From Bacteroidota bacterium (GTDB taxonomy: Bacteria; Bacteroidota; Bacteroidia; Bacteroidales; Prolixibacteraceae): a stretch of 62,359 nt of DNA. Position 1 is the stretch's first letter, and every line of letters starts with the position of its first letter. The position numbers were made by a program, and so were the translations under genes. Below the pieces are notes generated by a model that saw only the letters and a list, made by a program, of their open reading frames with translations, had not been told where the DNA came from and did not search any database. The stretch lies in NCBI GenBank assembly GCA_023251435.1, contig JAHEYU010000024.1, forward strand, positions 9,204 to 71,562, given 5' to 3'. Shown here in pieces: positions 54,859 to 62,359 of this stretch.

Positions 54859-55227
54859 TCATTTTATTTCTGTCGATCGTTTGATCAGCAAATGAAAATG
54901 AATTGTCGAATCGGGTTTCATAACCGGCATATTTGATTTAAAGTGGGGCTTCGTAACCGGCATATTATAATTTTGATCCCGAAAGAACTTTTGCTTTGGT
55001 AAAAGTGCCAGATTTGGACTTTTTTGAAGCTGCTTGCTATTGGGAAATAGTTGTTTTGGTCGTTTCGTGTCAAACGGATCGGGTTTTAAATCATTTTTAA
55101 ACTGAGAAAATTTCAAGGAGTCTGCTCCTTTGGTCACCGAATCAGCCTGGAAAATTAGTTTTATTTGTGCTGATAAGCTGCATGAAATCAGTAATATAAC
55201 TAAAATTGTAAATCCAAAAGTTTTCAT
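54859..55227 (-). CDS. Small secreted protein of unknown function
   Basis: 122 residues with a signal peptide (MKTFGFTILVILLISCSLSAQ); the ISCSLS segment could also be a lipobox. The mature part is basic and Pro/Lys-rich, with no recognised domain. Near the C-terminus a short repeat occurs twice: YNMPVTKP and SNMPVMKP, the second followed by DSTIHFHLLIKR. No homologous family is recognised with confidence. It is monocistronic between the propeller kinase and the mobile-element-like spacer. Confidence 0.65.
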   Translation of the reverse strand: MKTFGFTILVILLISCSLSAQIKLIFQADSVTKGADSLKFSQFKNDLKPDPFDTKRPKQLFPNSKQLQKSPNLALLPKQKFFRDQNYNMPVTKPHFKSNMPVMKPDSTIHFHLLIKRSTEIK

Positions 55228-55305
55228 ATTTCAGCTTGTTTTTAACACCTAAAGCTAGATAAAAAAATCTTTCAGGATATGATCTTTCAGCTTTTTAACA
55301 TTTAT

Positions 55306-55596
55306 GGTTCTATAACCTCTGGTATGGGTATTATAAAGCAAGCATTTTTAGGTGCAGAGCACCGTTGATATTTATAGCATATAGTTTGCAAGACACGTAA
55401 AAGGTGCAGCGCACCGAAATAATACAAATAATAGATGCATGTATTTCGGTGCGCTGCACCTCTCAGACTTTTATCAAATTTTTACTACCCCGATTAATCG
55501 GGGCGGCTCTGCCGCTTTCTGACAGCTAACGGACTTTATTTTAGAATGTAACTTAAAATTGATAAATGATTTGACCACACTATACGTTATAGAACC
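55306..55596. mobile_element. MITE-like element with 11-bp terminal inverted repeats and nested palindromes
   Basis: The terminal repeats GGTTCTATAAC (55306-55316) and GTTATAGAACC (55586-55596) are perfect. Inside lie a GGTGCAGAGCACC hairpin (55351-55363), a perfect 20-bp inverted repeat with 20-base loop (55402-55421 and 55442-55461, core GGTGCAGCGCACC), the 16-base palindrome CCCCGATTAATCGGGG (55488-55503) and GCGGC-TCT-GCCGC (55503-55515). No open reading frame is present. This fills the 55228-55634 spacer. Confidence 0.65.
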
Positions 55597-55634
55597 ACAT
55601 TTATTCAATAACAGTGATTTCGGATTTGAGAAAA

Positions 55635-56012
55635 TTACTTTGCCCTAAGAATGTACTTGTATTTGTCGCGGTAATAGTATGCCAGAAACAGGTTTGCAAG
55701 CATTAATAGTATCGAAACTACCAATCCTTCAGGAGCCAGAAAAATGTGAAACAACAGAATATTCACGTTAATCGGAAATATTACCACATTTGCCAGAGGT
55801 ACAAACATTCCGGAGATAAATGCTACGGCACATACCAGTTCGATAATTTTGACTGTGGTCATCATATAACCCGAAACTGCTAAGCCATCCATAAATGTTT
55901 TTATGTCGCCAGTTAATTCGGGTTGCGGTATAAGGTTGAAGAGTACGACTATTGATGAGAATGCGAACATGAGACCCATCAAAACACGGACAATAATAGC
56001 TGCTATTTTCAT
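55635..56012 (-). CDS. DoxX-like family membrane protein
   Basis: 125 residues from the ATG of MKIAAIIVRVLMGLMFAFSS; a longer frame would overlap the upstream gene. Four membrane helices of the DoxX type (LMGLMFAFSSIVVLFNLIPQP, VKIIELVCAVAFISGMFVPLA, VVIFPINVNILLFHIFLAPEG, LLMLANLFLAYYYRDKYKYI). The function of the subfamily is unclear. It follows the SRPBCC gene by 16 bases, so they form an operon. Confidence 0.85.
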   Translation of the reverse strand: MKIAAIIVRVLMGLMFAFSSIVVLFNLIPQPELTGDIKTFMDGLAVSGYMMTTVKIIELVCAVAFISGMFVPLANVVIFPINVNILLFHIFLAPEGLVVSILLMLANLFLAYYYRDKYKYILRAK

Positions 56013-56028
56013 TTTTGTCAGATTGTGG

Positions 56029-56469
56029 TTATGTAATTGGTTGTTTTTCAAGATACTCTTTTAATGAAGTGCCAATAATCCAATTCCAACCTTCAACAAA
56101 GTTCTCTCTTGCAAAATCGGGATTACTCGCCGGAAAAGGCTTAAAAACTTCGTGCGTCAGTTTCAGTCTGGTTTGATTTTCTTCGGCAAATAGTTCAAAA
56201 GTTACCAGCGTATTGCCATCGTAGCCATCGTAAAGCCAGCTGTACGATAGTTTTTTCTCCGGAATAACTTTGGTGATTTTGCATAAATGCAGGTATTGAC
56301 GGTCTTCAGCAGGGCCACCCCAAAATTGAAATTCGAAGCCCACTTCAGGAACAAATTCCTGAAATTCGAAATACCATTGCTTCATGGCTTCCTTATCGGT
56401 AATCGCTTTCCAAACAGTATCTGCCGGAGACTGATAAACCTGTTCAATAAGAATTGCTTCGTTTTCCAT
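56029..56469 (-). CDS. SRPBCC/AHSA1 domain protein
   Basis: 146 residues with the START-like fold of the AHSA1 family: VYQSPADTVWKAITDKEAMKQWY at the front, then a beta-sheet core (FEFQFWGGPAEDRQYLH, KLSYSWLYDGYDGNTLVTFEL) and a long C-terminal helix (FVEGWNWIIGTSLKEYLEK). It binds a hydrophobic ligand or acts as a chaperone-like factor; the specific role is unknown. First gene of a two-gene unit with DoxX. Confidence 0.88.
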   Translation of the reverse strand: MENEAILIEQVYQSPADTVWKAITDKEAMKQWYFEFQEFVPEVGFEFQFWGGPAEDRQYLHLCKITKVIPEKKLSYSWLYDGYDGNTLVTFELFAEENQTRLKLTHEVFKPFPASNPDFARENFVEGWNWIIGTSLKEYLEKQPIT

Positions 56470-56549
56470 TTTTTTTGCTGAAATTTAAGATATTTCTTTA
56501 AACCAAATTGTGCCTTAAAAGTTCTGAAACCGGTATTTAATTTTTTGTT

Positions 56550-57110
56550 ATGAAACGTCTCTTTATTGGCATTCCTGTCCAATCGGCCAGTACTGTAATT
56601 GCTACTGAAAACTGGCAGAACGACCGGAAATTGTGCAACAATCTGATTAGCTGGACAAATCCCGGTAACTGGCACATTACTTTGTTTTTTCTGGGCGACA
56701 CGGCTATTTCGCAAATTACATTGCTGCAACACTTGATTGATGTGTCGTTTGATGAGACTAAGTCTTTCGGTACAGAATTGAATGGGGTGGGGGTGTTTCC
56801 TGACACCGGTAAGCCCAGAATTTTTTGGATTGGCCTGAAAGATTTGCATTCATTGCTGCCTGCCCGTGAAATGTTAGGCGATTTGCTCCGTCAAAATGGA
56901 TTTACTTTTGATAATAAACCACTGAAACCACACCTCACGCTGGGCAGAATAAAATTTCTTAAAGATCGTCAGGCTTTTGAAAAATTACTGAAAGATTACG
57001 GGAAATTCCGGTTTGATAATGTTTCGATAGATCGTATTGTACTTTACGAAAGTATTCTGACACAGCAGGGGCCGGTTTACAAACCGCTTTTCGTAAAGAG
57101 GCTGTCTTAA
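56550..57110 (+). CDS. thpR: RNA 2',3'-cyclic phosphodiesterase
   Basis: 186 residues of the 2H phosphoesterase family. Both HxT/S motifs are present: NWHITLFFLGD and KPHLTLGRIK. It begins MKRLFIGIPVQSAS. ThpR (LigT) hydrolyses RNA 2',3'-cyclic phosphates; the family is known for RNA end processing. It is monocistronic and ends at a hairpin repeat. Confidence 0.9.
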   Translation: MKRLFIGIPVQSASTVIATENWQNDRKLCNNLISWTNPGNWHITLFFLGDTAISQITLLQHLIDVSFDETKSFGTELNGVGVFPDTGKPRIFWIGLKDLHSLLPAREMLGDLLRQNGFTFDNKPLKPHLTLGRIKFLKDRQAFEKLLKDYGKFRFDNVSIDRIVLYESILTQQGPVYKPLFVKRLS

Positions 57111-57112
57111 AA

Positions 57113-57161
57113 GTCAATTGTCATTTCATGGCAACTTAATGACCACCAAATGACAATTGAC
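57113..57161. repeat. Dispersed GTCATT spacer repeat, copy 2, forming a 14-bp hairpin
   Basis: GTCAATTGTCATTT (57113-57126) pairs perfectly with AAATGACAATTGAC (57148-57161), and outer TGACTTTT/AAAAGTCA bases extend it with a bulge. Bases 57120-57158 reversed match 15949-15987 at 36 of 39 positions. Its position between convergent genes allows a terminator role. Confidence 0.75.
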
Positions 57162-57200
57162 TGACTTTTATGACGATCGGTAATATTCCGGAAATCTATT

Positions 57201-58283
57201 CTATTTTATATCCTTCAGGAACAATGTTTTAGGGTCATTATAGAATTTGATAAAATCCTGCTCGCTCGGGCATCCTTTGTAGGGGCCAAAAGCTACGTGG
57301 GGCGGTTGATTAAATGGATTTCTCCACACCAAAACATACGATACTTTGTAAGGGCGCAAGGTTTCGAGGATTATTTTTGTCCACCACTCTGTGTTTTTTG
57401 AAATCGGTCCGCCAGCTTCGGTTACCGCAATTATTTTACCTTTTTCGTTGCCAATTTTCGAAACCAATTTTACGCAGTTGCCGAGTGTTGCAGCATATTC
57501 AGGTCCACGATCGTATAAATCGAAACCAACCATGTCAATCAGGTCGTCACCGGGATAGCGTTCCAGGTATTCTTCTTCGGAATTAAATCGGTCGGTAGAA
57601 TAGGCATAAAGCAAATGATGGAGGTTCTTTTCGTTTCGCAGGTAGTTTACAGTGAAGCGCCACAGCGTTTTGTACTCGTCAACCGTGCAAAGATTTTTGC
57701 CCCACCAGAACCAGCTTCCGGTGTGTTCGTGGAACGGACGGAAGAAAACCGGGATTAAAGTGCCTTTATCGGTTTTCAGGCTAAGCATAAAAGTGGCAAG
57801 AATATCGAGGTATTTTTTGTATTCTTCGTGTTTTTCGCCGCCGGGAATCATTGCTGCGACTGTCTTTTTCGAACTTACATCCCATGATGTTCCGCCGGTA
57901 AGTACATTCCTGAAGTGCCAGCTGATGGTATTGAATCCGCCCATTTTATGAGCATCCTGAATTCCTTTGCGGATATTGTCGAAAAATACCGAATCGAGGC
58001 TGTATTTATCACCAAGTTCCAAATGACCCAATTCCCATCCAAAAATCGCCGGATGATCGCCGCAAATATCTTTAACGTCCGAACGTCCTTCTTCGGCATA
58101 CCAGCTGGTTCCATAAGCCAACGCGTCCTGATGCCCGAACATTAGTCCTTTTTGCTGAAGTTTCAGCATTTTCTGATACATTTTTACTGCTTCCCTGGTT
58201 GCATTCGGATCGGAAGGTTGTGGTTTGGCTGCAAACGTGCCCAGACCTGTGACGATAAGCAGAATGGTTAATAGTTTTTTCAT
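57201..58283 (-). CDS. GH26 beta-mannanase
   Basis: 360 residues with a signal peptide (MKKLLTILLIVTGLGTFA). The GH26 (beta/alpha)8 catalytic motifs are present: acid/base Glu186 in FRPFHEHTGSWFWWG and nucleophile Glu289 in AVTEAGGP. Also typical are MFGHQDALAYG and ISWHFRNVLTGG. It cleaves beta-1,4-mannan, probably in the periplasm as it has no T9SS tail or lipobox. It is the last gene of a four-gene secreted cluster. Confidence 0.92.
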   Translation of the reverse strand: MKKLLTILLIVTGLGTFAAKPQPSDPNATREAVKMYQKMLKLQQKGLMFGHQDALAYGTSWYAEEGRSDVKDICGDHPAIFGWELGHLELGDKYSLDSVFFDNIRKGIQDAHKMGGFNTISWHFRNVLTGGTSWDVSSKKTVAAMIPGGEKHEEYKKYLDILATFMLSLKTDKGTLIPVFFRPFHEHTGSWFWWGKNLCTVDEYKTLWRFTVNYLRNEKNLHHLLYAYSTDRFNSEEEYLERYPGDDLIDMVGFDLYDRGPEYAATLGNCVKLVSKIGNEKGKIIAVTEAGGPISKNTEWWTKIILETLRPYKVSYVLVWRNPFNQPPHVAFGPYKGCPSEQDFIKFYNDPKTLFLKDIK

Positions 58284-58360
58284 GTGTTAGTTATTTTATT
58301 GTCAGTGGTTTAATTTCATTCAGTAACAGATATTTTTTTTTGAATTGGTTGTGCGGCTAA

Positions 58361-59671
58361 TCAGTTAAACACAAAAGTATTCACCGATTCTGATTTTAAC
58401 AGCAACTCAACCTTCCCGTTTTTTGTTTTTGCGATGTTTTTCTGTATTTCCCAGTTGCTGCTTTCGGTAGTCGAAGTTGCATCAATGTTTTGAGATTCAA
58501 ATCCTGAAACTTCGGCAGTTACCGCTGTTTTCTTCATGTTGATGAGTTGCAGGATGCGGCTTCCATCTGCGCGAATGCCGCTGATGGCCATAATTTCAGG
58601 ATCGGAACTGATGGAATGAACGATTTGTGTACCGGTATTCATAAAATCGACCTGGTGGCGGGTGACGAAATACGACGGGTATTTTTCCTGAAGGTCGGCC
58701 GACATGATAGCGTAATTGTTTTGCCAGGTCCAGTAAAGCGAAACTTCCACTTCGGCATATTTAATCATGCGATGCGAAATTTTGGCGAAGCGCAGCGCGT
58801 AATCATAGCTTTTGTTCATGTCTTTTATTTGCCAGGCCATTGCGTCGAAACCCAGTTCGGCACACCATACTTCTTTGTTCCAGGCTTTTCCGAAACCGGC
58901 AATTCGCTCGAATTCGTTGTCCGGAATATTTTCCGACCACCAGCAATGAAAACTTAATGGGCCAAGGAATTTCCAGATCGAAGGATCGGCCATAATGCGG
59001 GTAGCAAATTCAACAGTTCCTTTGGTTTGAGCGGTATCGGCCAGTAAAAACTTGGTTTTCAGTCCGGCTTCTTCGAATTTCAGTCCGGCTTTTTTCACAA
59101 AAGCGATGGTTGCTTCGGGCGAGAAGATGATTTGGTAGCCACCGTCAGACTCGTTAAACGAAAACTGATCGATTTCGACGCCATATTCATTTTTAGCTTT
59201 CAGGAAAAAGTCGGTAAGCATTTGAATTACTTCGTCGTACGCTTCAGACTTGATGACCCGTTGAGCCTTTTTCGTTGGATCGGCAATCAATTCATCGGGC
59301 ACATCCCACACCGAAATGGTGAAGTTTACCACGCCAAATTCATTTTTCATGCGTTTCAGTTCGTCCAGAACCTCAACAACCAAAGGCTGTTTGGTATAAT
59401 TGACGCCACGGTAATCTTCAAAATTTGCATTCCGGAGCCGCATTGGCAAGGCCACCCGAACATGCGTTGGCCGAAACTGTTTGAGCGTTTCGTCGCCAAT
59501 GGCGTCGGCGGCATGTTGCGAATAGTTGGCCTGACAATAATTTCCGCCGATCGATTTTATAACTTGTCTTTTAATTTCAGGAAATATCTGAACGCTTGCC
59601 TTTTGGGCAAAAGCAGTCGATACTATTAAAATCAAGTATAGGATGAAAATTGTTAATGAAGAGGTTTTCAT
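58361..59671 (-). CDS. GH30-like clan-A glycoside hydrolase
   Basis: 436 residues with a signal peptide (MKTSSLTIFILYLILIVSTA); an ATG two codons earlier is equally possible. A (beta/alpha)8 domain carries Asn-Glu in FSFNESDGG (Glu ~174) and a second glutamate in WCAELGFD (Glu ~272), the two catalytic carboxylates of clan A. A small C-terminal beta-domain follows (ISGIRADGSRILQLINMKKTAV, SVNTFVFN), as in GH30. Substrates of the family include glucuronoxylan and beta-glucans; here a hemicellulose accessory role beside two mannanases is inferred. The family assignment is moderate. Confidence 0.78.
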   Translation of the reverse strand: MKTSSLTIFILYLILIVSTAFAQKASVQIFPEIKRQVIKSIGGNYCQANYSQHAADAIGDETLKQFRPTHVRVALPMRLRNANFEDYRGVNYTKQPLVVEVLDELKRMKNEFGVVNFTISVWDVPDELIADPTKKAQRVIKSEAYDEVIQMLTDFFLKAKNEYGVEIDQFSFNESDGGYQIIFSPEATIAFVKKAGLKFEEAGLKTKFLLADTAQTKGTVEFATRIMADPSIWKFLGPLSFHCWWSENIPDNEFERIAGFGKAWNKEVWCAELGFDAMAWQIKDMNKSYDYALRFAKISHRMIKYAEVEVSLYWTWQNNYAIMSADLQEKYPSYFVTRHQVDFMNTGTQIVHSISSDPEIMAISGIRADGSRILQLINMKKTAVTAEVSGFESQNIDATSTTESSNWEIQKNIAKTKNGKVELLLKSESVNTFVFN

Positions 59672-59800
59672 GTTCATTCGGTTTATTTAAATTTCAAGTT
59701 CTATCGTGCCATTTATTAAAATTATGACCATTTCGTCCGAAGGATAATTATCTCCTCTATCTCCGTTTTTCCGCGGACGATTTATTACTGGTTCTTTTAT

Positions 59801-59861
59801 CCCGGGGTTTCACTCGTACCTCGTTACACCCCGGGCTACCAATATGTCGCTCCTACGGAGC
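59801..59861. repeat. Palindromic spacer repeat in the CAZyme cluster
   Basis: CCCGGGGT (59801-59808) pairs with ACCCCGGG (59828-59835), followed by GCTCC-TAC-GGAGC (59849-59861). The 59678-59986 spacer holds no gene; at its right side is the ACTGA-type repeat at 59871-59895. Confidence 0.7.
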
Positions 59862-59986
59862 TATTCCGGCGTCTGACTACTGAGACTGAACACTGTTTTC
59901 ATGTGTTTATAATTTGTTTTTTAATTGCCACATGGAACTCCCAAATAATCATCCTCCTGTGTGAGAAAGATTTTCACATGGTCGTT

Positions 59987-61594
59987 TCATCTCTTAAAAA
60001 CTTTCACAGCTTCATTCTCATCAACTTTTACCATGTACATTCCTGAAGGAAATCCGGAAAACGAAACAACAGTTTTTCCACCTTCAGGCTTCATTGTTTT
60101 TACTGGAACTCCGAGTTGATTGTAAACAGAAACGGTTTGAATCAACTTATCAGAATGAACATTGATCGTTTCATAAAAATAGGTTGGAAAGACCTTAAAA
60201 TTTTTGGGTTTTTCTCCCATCATACTTGTTGAGGTGTATGTTCTTAAATTGGGCATTTCGTCGAGCGTCAGCACGTAATCGCTTGCAAACATTTTCTTCC
60301 AAAGGTCGAGTGAATTGTAAGTGCTTTCGCGGGTAAAACCTCCATACCAAGGCATGTACCACGACCAGGCAGCTCCGTCTTTGATCAGATTATCGACATC
60401 AGGAAAAGAGCCACTTTCGCTGATTGTGACCATTTTTTTACCGCCATAACGGTTGTTCATGTCATTAAATTCGAGAATCTGCGAGCCATGATCGCCTGTT
60501 TTGTAGATATCACGGCCAACCATATCAACATACTCATCGCCGGGATACCAGGCGTCGTCGTTTGGTTCGCGCGTCCAGACCCAAATAAGGTTGTTCAGTT
60601 TGTGGTAATTTACCATGCGATCGAACATCACCTGCCACAGTTTTTTACAGGGAGCAGCACCTTTGGCGCCCCACCAAAACCATCCACCTGCGGCTTCGTG
60701 CAAAGGCCGCCAGATAACCGGAACTTTATTGTCCTGCAATTTTTTAAGCAGTCCGGCGATATAGTCGATGTCTTTAATCATGGCTTTGTATTCTTCCGAA
60801 GTCTCATCAAAAACCTTCGAAATATCAAAAGAAGTATCTTTCGTGTAAAACGCTTCTGTTTTTTTCAGGGGATCGCGCCAGTGCCAGCAAATTGCCGAAA
60901 TACCATTTTTGTTGTAGTACTTTTGCGCATCGTTTCCGGGTTCCAAATCGTTGTACCATGTGTATCCGCGGCCACAATGCATGAAATCGAGGCCAACAAG
61001 CGCCGGTTCTTTGCCGGTATTGGTTTTTAGCCAGGTAACCTCGTCCATACTGCCCAGTGTCATAACTCCTGAAATGATTTTTTTGCCGTAATTGTCGTAC
61101 AGAAATTTATAGAGTTTTACCACTTCGTCTGATGGATTGGGTGTTACCAGTGTTTTGTTGATGTTAAAACGGGCCGCCGGATCTGCTTTTTCGAATTCTA
61201 TATAATCGATATTGATATAACCCCATGATCTGGTGATTTGTATTTTGTGATCACCGGCTGCCAGCTTCAGGAAATTTACCGCTTTAAGTTTGATGTAGTT
61301 CGAATTCTGTTCGGTGGCAAAAGTGATTGAAGAACCATCAACAATCAGATTGTTTGATTTATACCCGGCGGGCGATGCCACCTGAATATAAATATTGTAG
61401 AAAGCTTCGGTTTCTAATTTTATATTGAAAGTAAGGCTTCCTCCATTTTGAGCTACGTAATAACCGCCTGAAGCAGTGCTGCTGGCCTGTTTTGTAGCTC
61501 CACCTGCAAGAGTGGCGGTTTCTGCCTCAAACTTCTGGCTAAAGCCGCTTACTACAATTAAAAAGACGAATAAAAAACAGATTGCTTTTTGCAT
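59987..61594 (-). CDS. CBM35-GH26 beta-mannanase with T9SS sorting domain
   Basis: 535 residues from the ATG of MQKAICFLFVFLIVVSGFSQ. Residues ~22-136 are a CBM35-type module (KFEAETATLAGGA, GGYYVAQNGGSLTFNIKL, WGYINIDYIEFEK). Residues ~150-455 are GH26 with acid/base Glu300 (IWRPLHEAAGGWFWWG) and nucleophile Glu393 (TISESGSFPDV). The last ~75 residues (FKVFPTYFYETINVHSDK, GFPSGMYMVKVDENEAVKVFKR) form a T9SS sorting domain. It is a surface-exposed mannanase that presumably attacks polymer before the periplasmic GH26 finishes the job. Confidence 0.92.
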   Translation of the reverse strand: MQKAICFLFVFLIVVSGFSQKFEAETATLAGGATKQASSTASGGYYVAQNGGSLTFNIKLETEAFYNIYIQVASPAGYKSNNLIVDGSSITFATEQNSNYIKLKAVNFLKLAAGDHKIQITRSWGYINIDYIEFEKADPAARFNINKTLVTPNPSDEVVKLYKFLYDNYGKKIISGVMTLGSMDEVTWLKTNTGKEPALVGLDFMHCGRGYTWYNDLEPGNDAQKYYNKNGISAICWHWRDPLKKTEAFYTKDTSFDISKVFDETSEEYKAMIKDIDYIAGLLKKLQDNKVPVIWRPLHEAAGGWFWWGAKGAAPCKKLWQVMFDRMVNYHKLNNLIWVWTREPNDDAWYPGDEYVDMVGRDIYKTGDHGSQILEFNDMNNRYGGKKMVTISESGSFPDVDNLIKDGAAWSWYMPWYGGFTRESTYNSLDLWKKMFASDYVLTLDEMPNLRTYTSTSMMGEKPKNFKVFPTYFYETINVHSDKLIQTVSVYNQLGVPVKTMKPEGGKTVVSFSGFPSGMYMVKVDENEAVKVFKR

Positions 61595-61624
61595 AAAATG
61601 ACAAATTGATTGAATTAACGATTG

Positions 61625-61653
61625 AACTGCCAACTGCGACTGACCACTGAATA
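61625..61653. repeat. Short near-tandem spacer repeat (AACTG/ACTGA units)
   Basis: The spacer between two CAZyme genes is built from AACTGCC, AACTGCG, ACTGACC and ACTGAAT words, similar to those at 8791-8809 and 59871-59895. Confidence 0.45.
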
Positions 61654-61656
61654 CTT

Positions 61657-62337
61657 TTACTTAAATGATGAAATGTCACGGAAAACGGCCGTTGCAGTTT
61701 CTGCGGTATTGTGCGAAGTGACGGCCATTCCCAGGTACAATTTCTTTGAAAGTTCCAGCTTGTAAGAAGCAAAAGTTTTCCAGCTTTTTCCATCCGAGCT
61801 GTAAAATCCGGTAAATTCATTGCCTGCGCGTTTCAGCCTTATCCATGTATTTGGATAATTCACAGGAAACTCGGGAGTACCATCAAACCGGTTAGGGTAG
61901 ATGGCTTTCATCTCGCCAGCCTGATCAGCACGGTACTGAAATTCGTATCCTCCGTTGTTTTTATTGCGTGGGTTGTTATTCGGAAATACCTGGAAAAAGA
62001 TGTGACGGCTGTTATCCGAAAGCTGCTCGCGGGCCATCAATCCTGCCTTTGTGTATAGATGGGGTGCGGTCAGGCTTTCAATTCGGGCAACCAGATCGAA
62101 ATCGCCGGTTTGTTCGAGATACGAAAACCTGAATTCATCTTTTACTCCCCAAACGTCTGCACCTCCGGCTGTCAGACCAATACCATCATTCATTATTGCA
62201 GTCGATCCGGCAAGTGCGGGTTTCCCGATATCAATACTCTTAAACTTTTTAAGCTGTACTGGTTTTTCTTTGGCTGCTGCCGAAAATCCTACTGTAATCA
62301 GCAGGATTAGTAAAAGGGAGATATTTTTCGTTGTCAT
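61657..62337 (-). CDS. Secreted DUF1349-like concanavalin-fold protein
   Basis: 226 residues with a signal peptide (MTTKNISLLLILLITVGFSAA). The beta-sandwich pattern matches DUF1349/LamG-like domains: GADVWGVKDEFRFSYLEQTGDFDLVARIESL, written here in two parts as GADVWGVKDEF and TGDFDLVARIE, then AGLMAREQLSDNSRHIF, WIRLKRAGNEFTGFYSSDG and LYLGMAVTSHN. Such domains bind carbohydrate and are usually fused to enzymes; here it is free-standing. It is the first gene in the mannanase cluster, so a glycan-binding helper is likely. Confidence 0.8.
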   Translation of the reverse strand: MTTKNISLLLILLITVGFSAAAKEKPVQLKKFKSIDIGKPALAGSTAIMNDGIGLTAGGADVWGVKDEFRFSYLEQTGDFDLVARIESLTAPHLYTKAGLMAREQLSDNSRHIFFQVFPNNNPRNKNNGGYEFQYRADQAGEMKAIYPNRFDGTPEFPVNYPNTWIRLKRAGNEFTGFYSSDGKSWKTFASYKLELSKKLYLGMAVTSHNTAETATAVFRDISSFK

Positions 62338-62359
62338 GGTTTTTTGTTTAAAGTTATGG

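Noticed and set aside
60488-61030. Long open frame (180 codons) antisense to the CBM35-GH26 gene
   Set aside because: It lies wholly opposite the conserved GH26 catalytic region and has no recognisable protein features.

Overview
The window looks like a chromosomal segment of a Bacteroidota bacterium, most likely from the Bacteroidales/Marinilabiliales side (for example a Prolixibacteraceae-like genome). This is an inference. It rests on several secreted proteins with type IX secretion (T9SS) C-terminal sorting domains, a PorQ homologue, DUF5686 and BT_3928-type proteins, a beta-propeller (Reg_prop/Y_Y_Y) sensor kinase, and recurring TAnnTTTG promoter boxes. No rRNA, tRNA, phage or intact insertion sequence was seen.

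Layout. 1-2.2 kb: the tail of a CotH-like T9SS protein and a MORN/TonB-C protein. 2.2-6.8 kb: an ABC exporter (LolD-like ATPase and a large FtsX permease) with a DUF1697 gene lodged between the subunits. 7-16.4 kb: prfC, a secreted C26-type amidotransferase, a degenerate GH16 protein, a small PAS protein, a DUF5686 outer-membrane protein, hemH and ppnP. 16.4-23.6 kb: a patatin/beta-barrel gene split by an in-frame TGA, a YitT protein, and a large SprB-like T9SS protein split by a frameshift. 23.7-29 kb: an MNT/HEPN pair, porQ, a BT_3928-type DoxX/redoxin protein, a DUF1599 protein, folP and cdaA. 29-36 kb: a second CotH/lamin-tail T9SS protein, a nitronate monooxygenase-like protein and an active/inactive M16 peptidase pair. 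36-41 kb: a kinase, receiver and receiver-kinase operon. 41-44.5 kb: a single-chain type IIG restriction-modification enzyme. 44.5-48.2 kb: TrkH with a KdpD/KdpE-like pair. 48.5-57 kb: an MFS transporter, a sialate O-acetylesterase in an operon with a lipoprotein propeller kinase, a small secreted protein, a DoxX and SRPBCC pair, and ThpR. 57-62.3 kb: four secreted carbohydrate-active proteins (two GH26, one GH30-like, one DUF1349-like) that read as the enzyme end of a mannan-degradation cluster, with no SusC/SusD in view.

How they work together. T9SS cargo (two CotH proteins, the SprB-like protein, the CBM35-GH26) and PorQ form one theme. Polysaccharide sensing and degradation (propeller kinase, esterase, GH26/GH30) is a second. 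Envelope maintenance (ABC exporter, DUF5686, patatin, YitT) and core metabolism (folP, hemH, prfC, cdaA) fill the rest.

The most unusual signals are not ordinary genes. One is a double palindrome inserted in frame inside the nuclease site of the type IIG enzyme, in a gene whose specificity half is also sharply AT-rich. Another is a 291-bp MITE-like element with 11-bp terminal inverted repeats. A third is a set of spacer repeats, one of which recurs 41 kb away in opposite orientation. A GH16 fold that has lost its catalytic signature and two interrupted large envelope genes complete the list.
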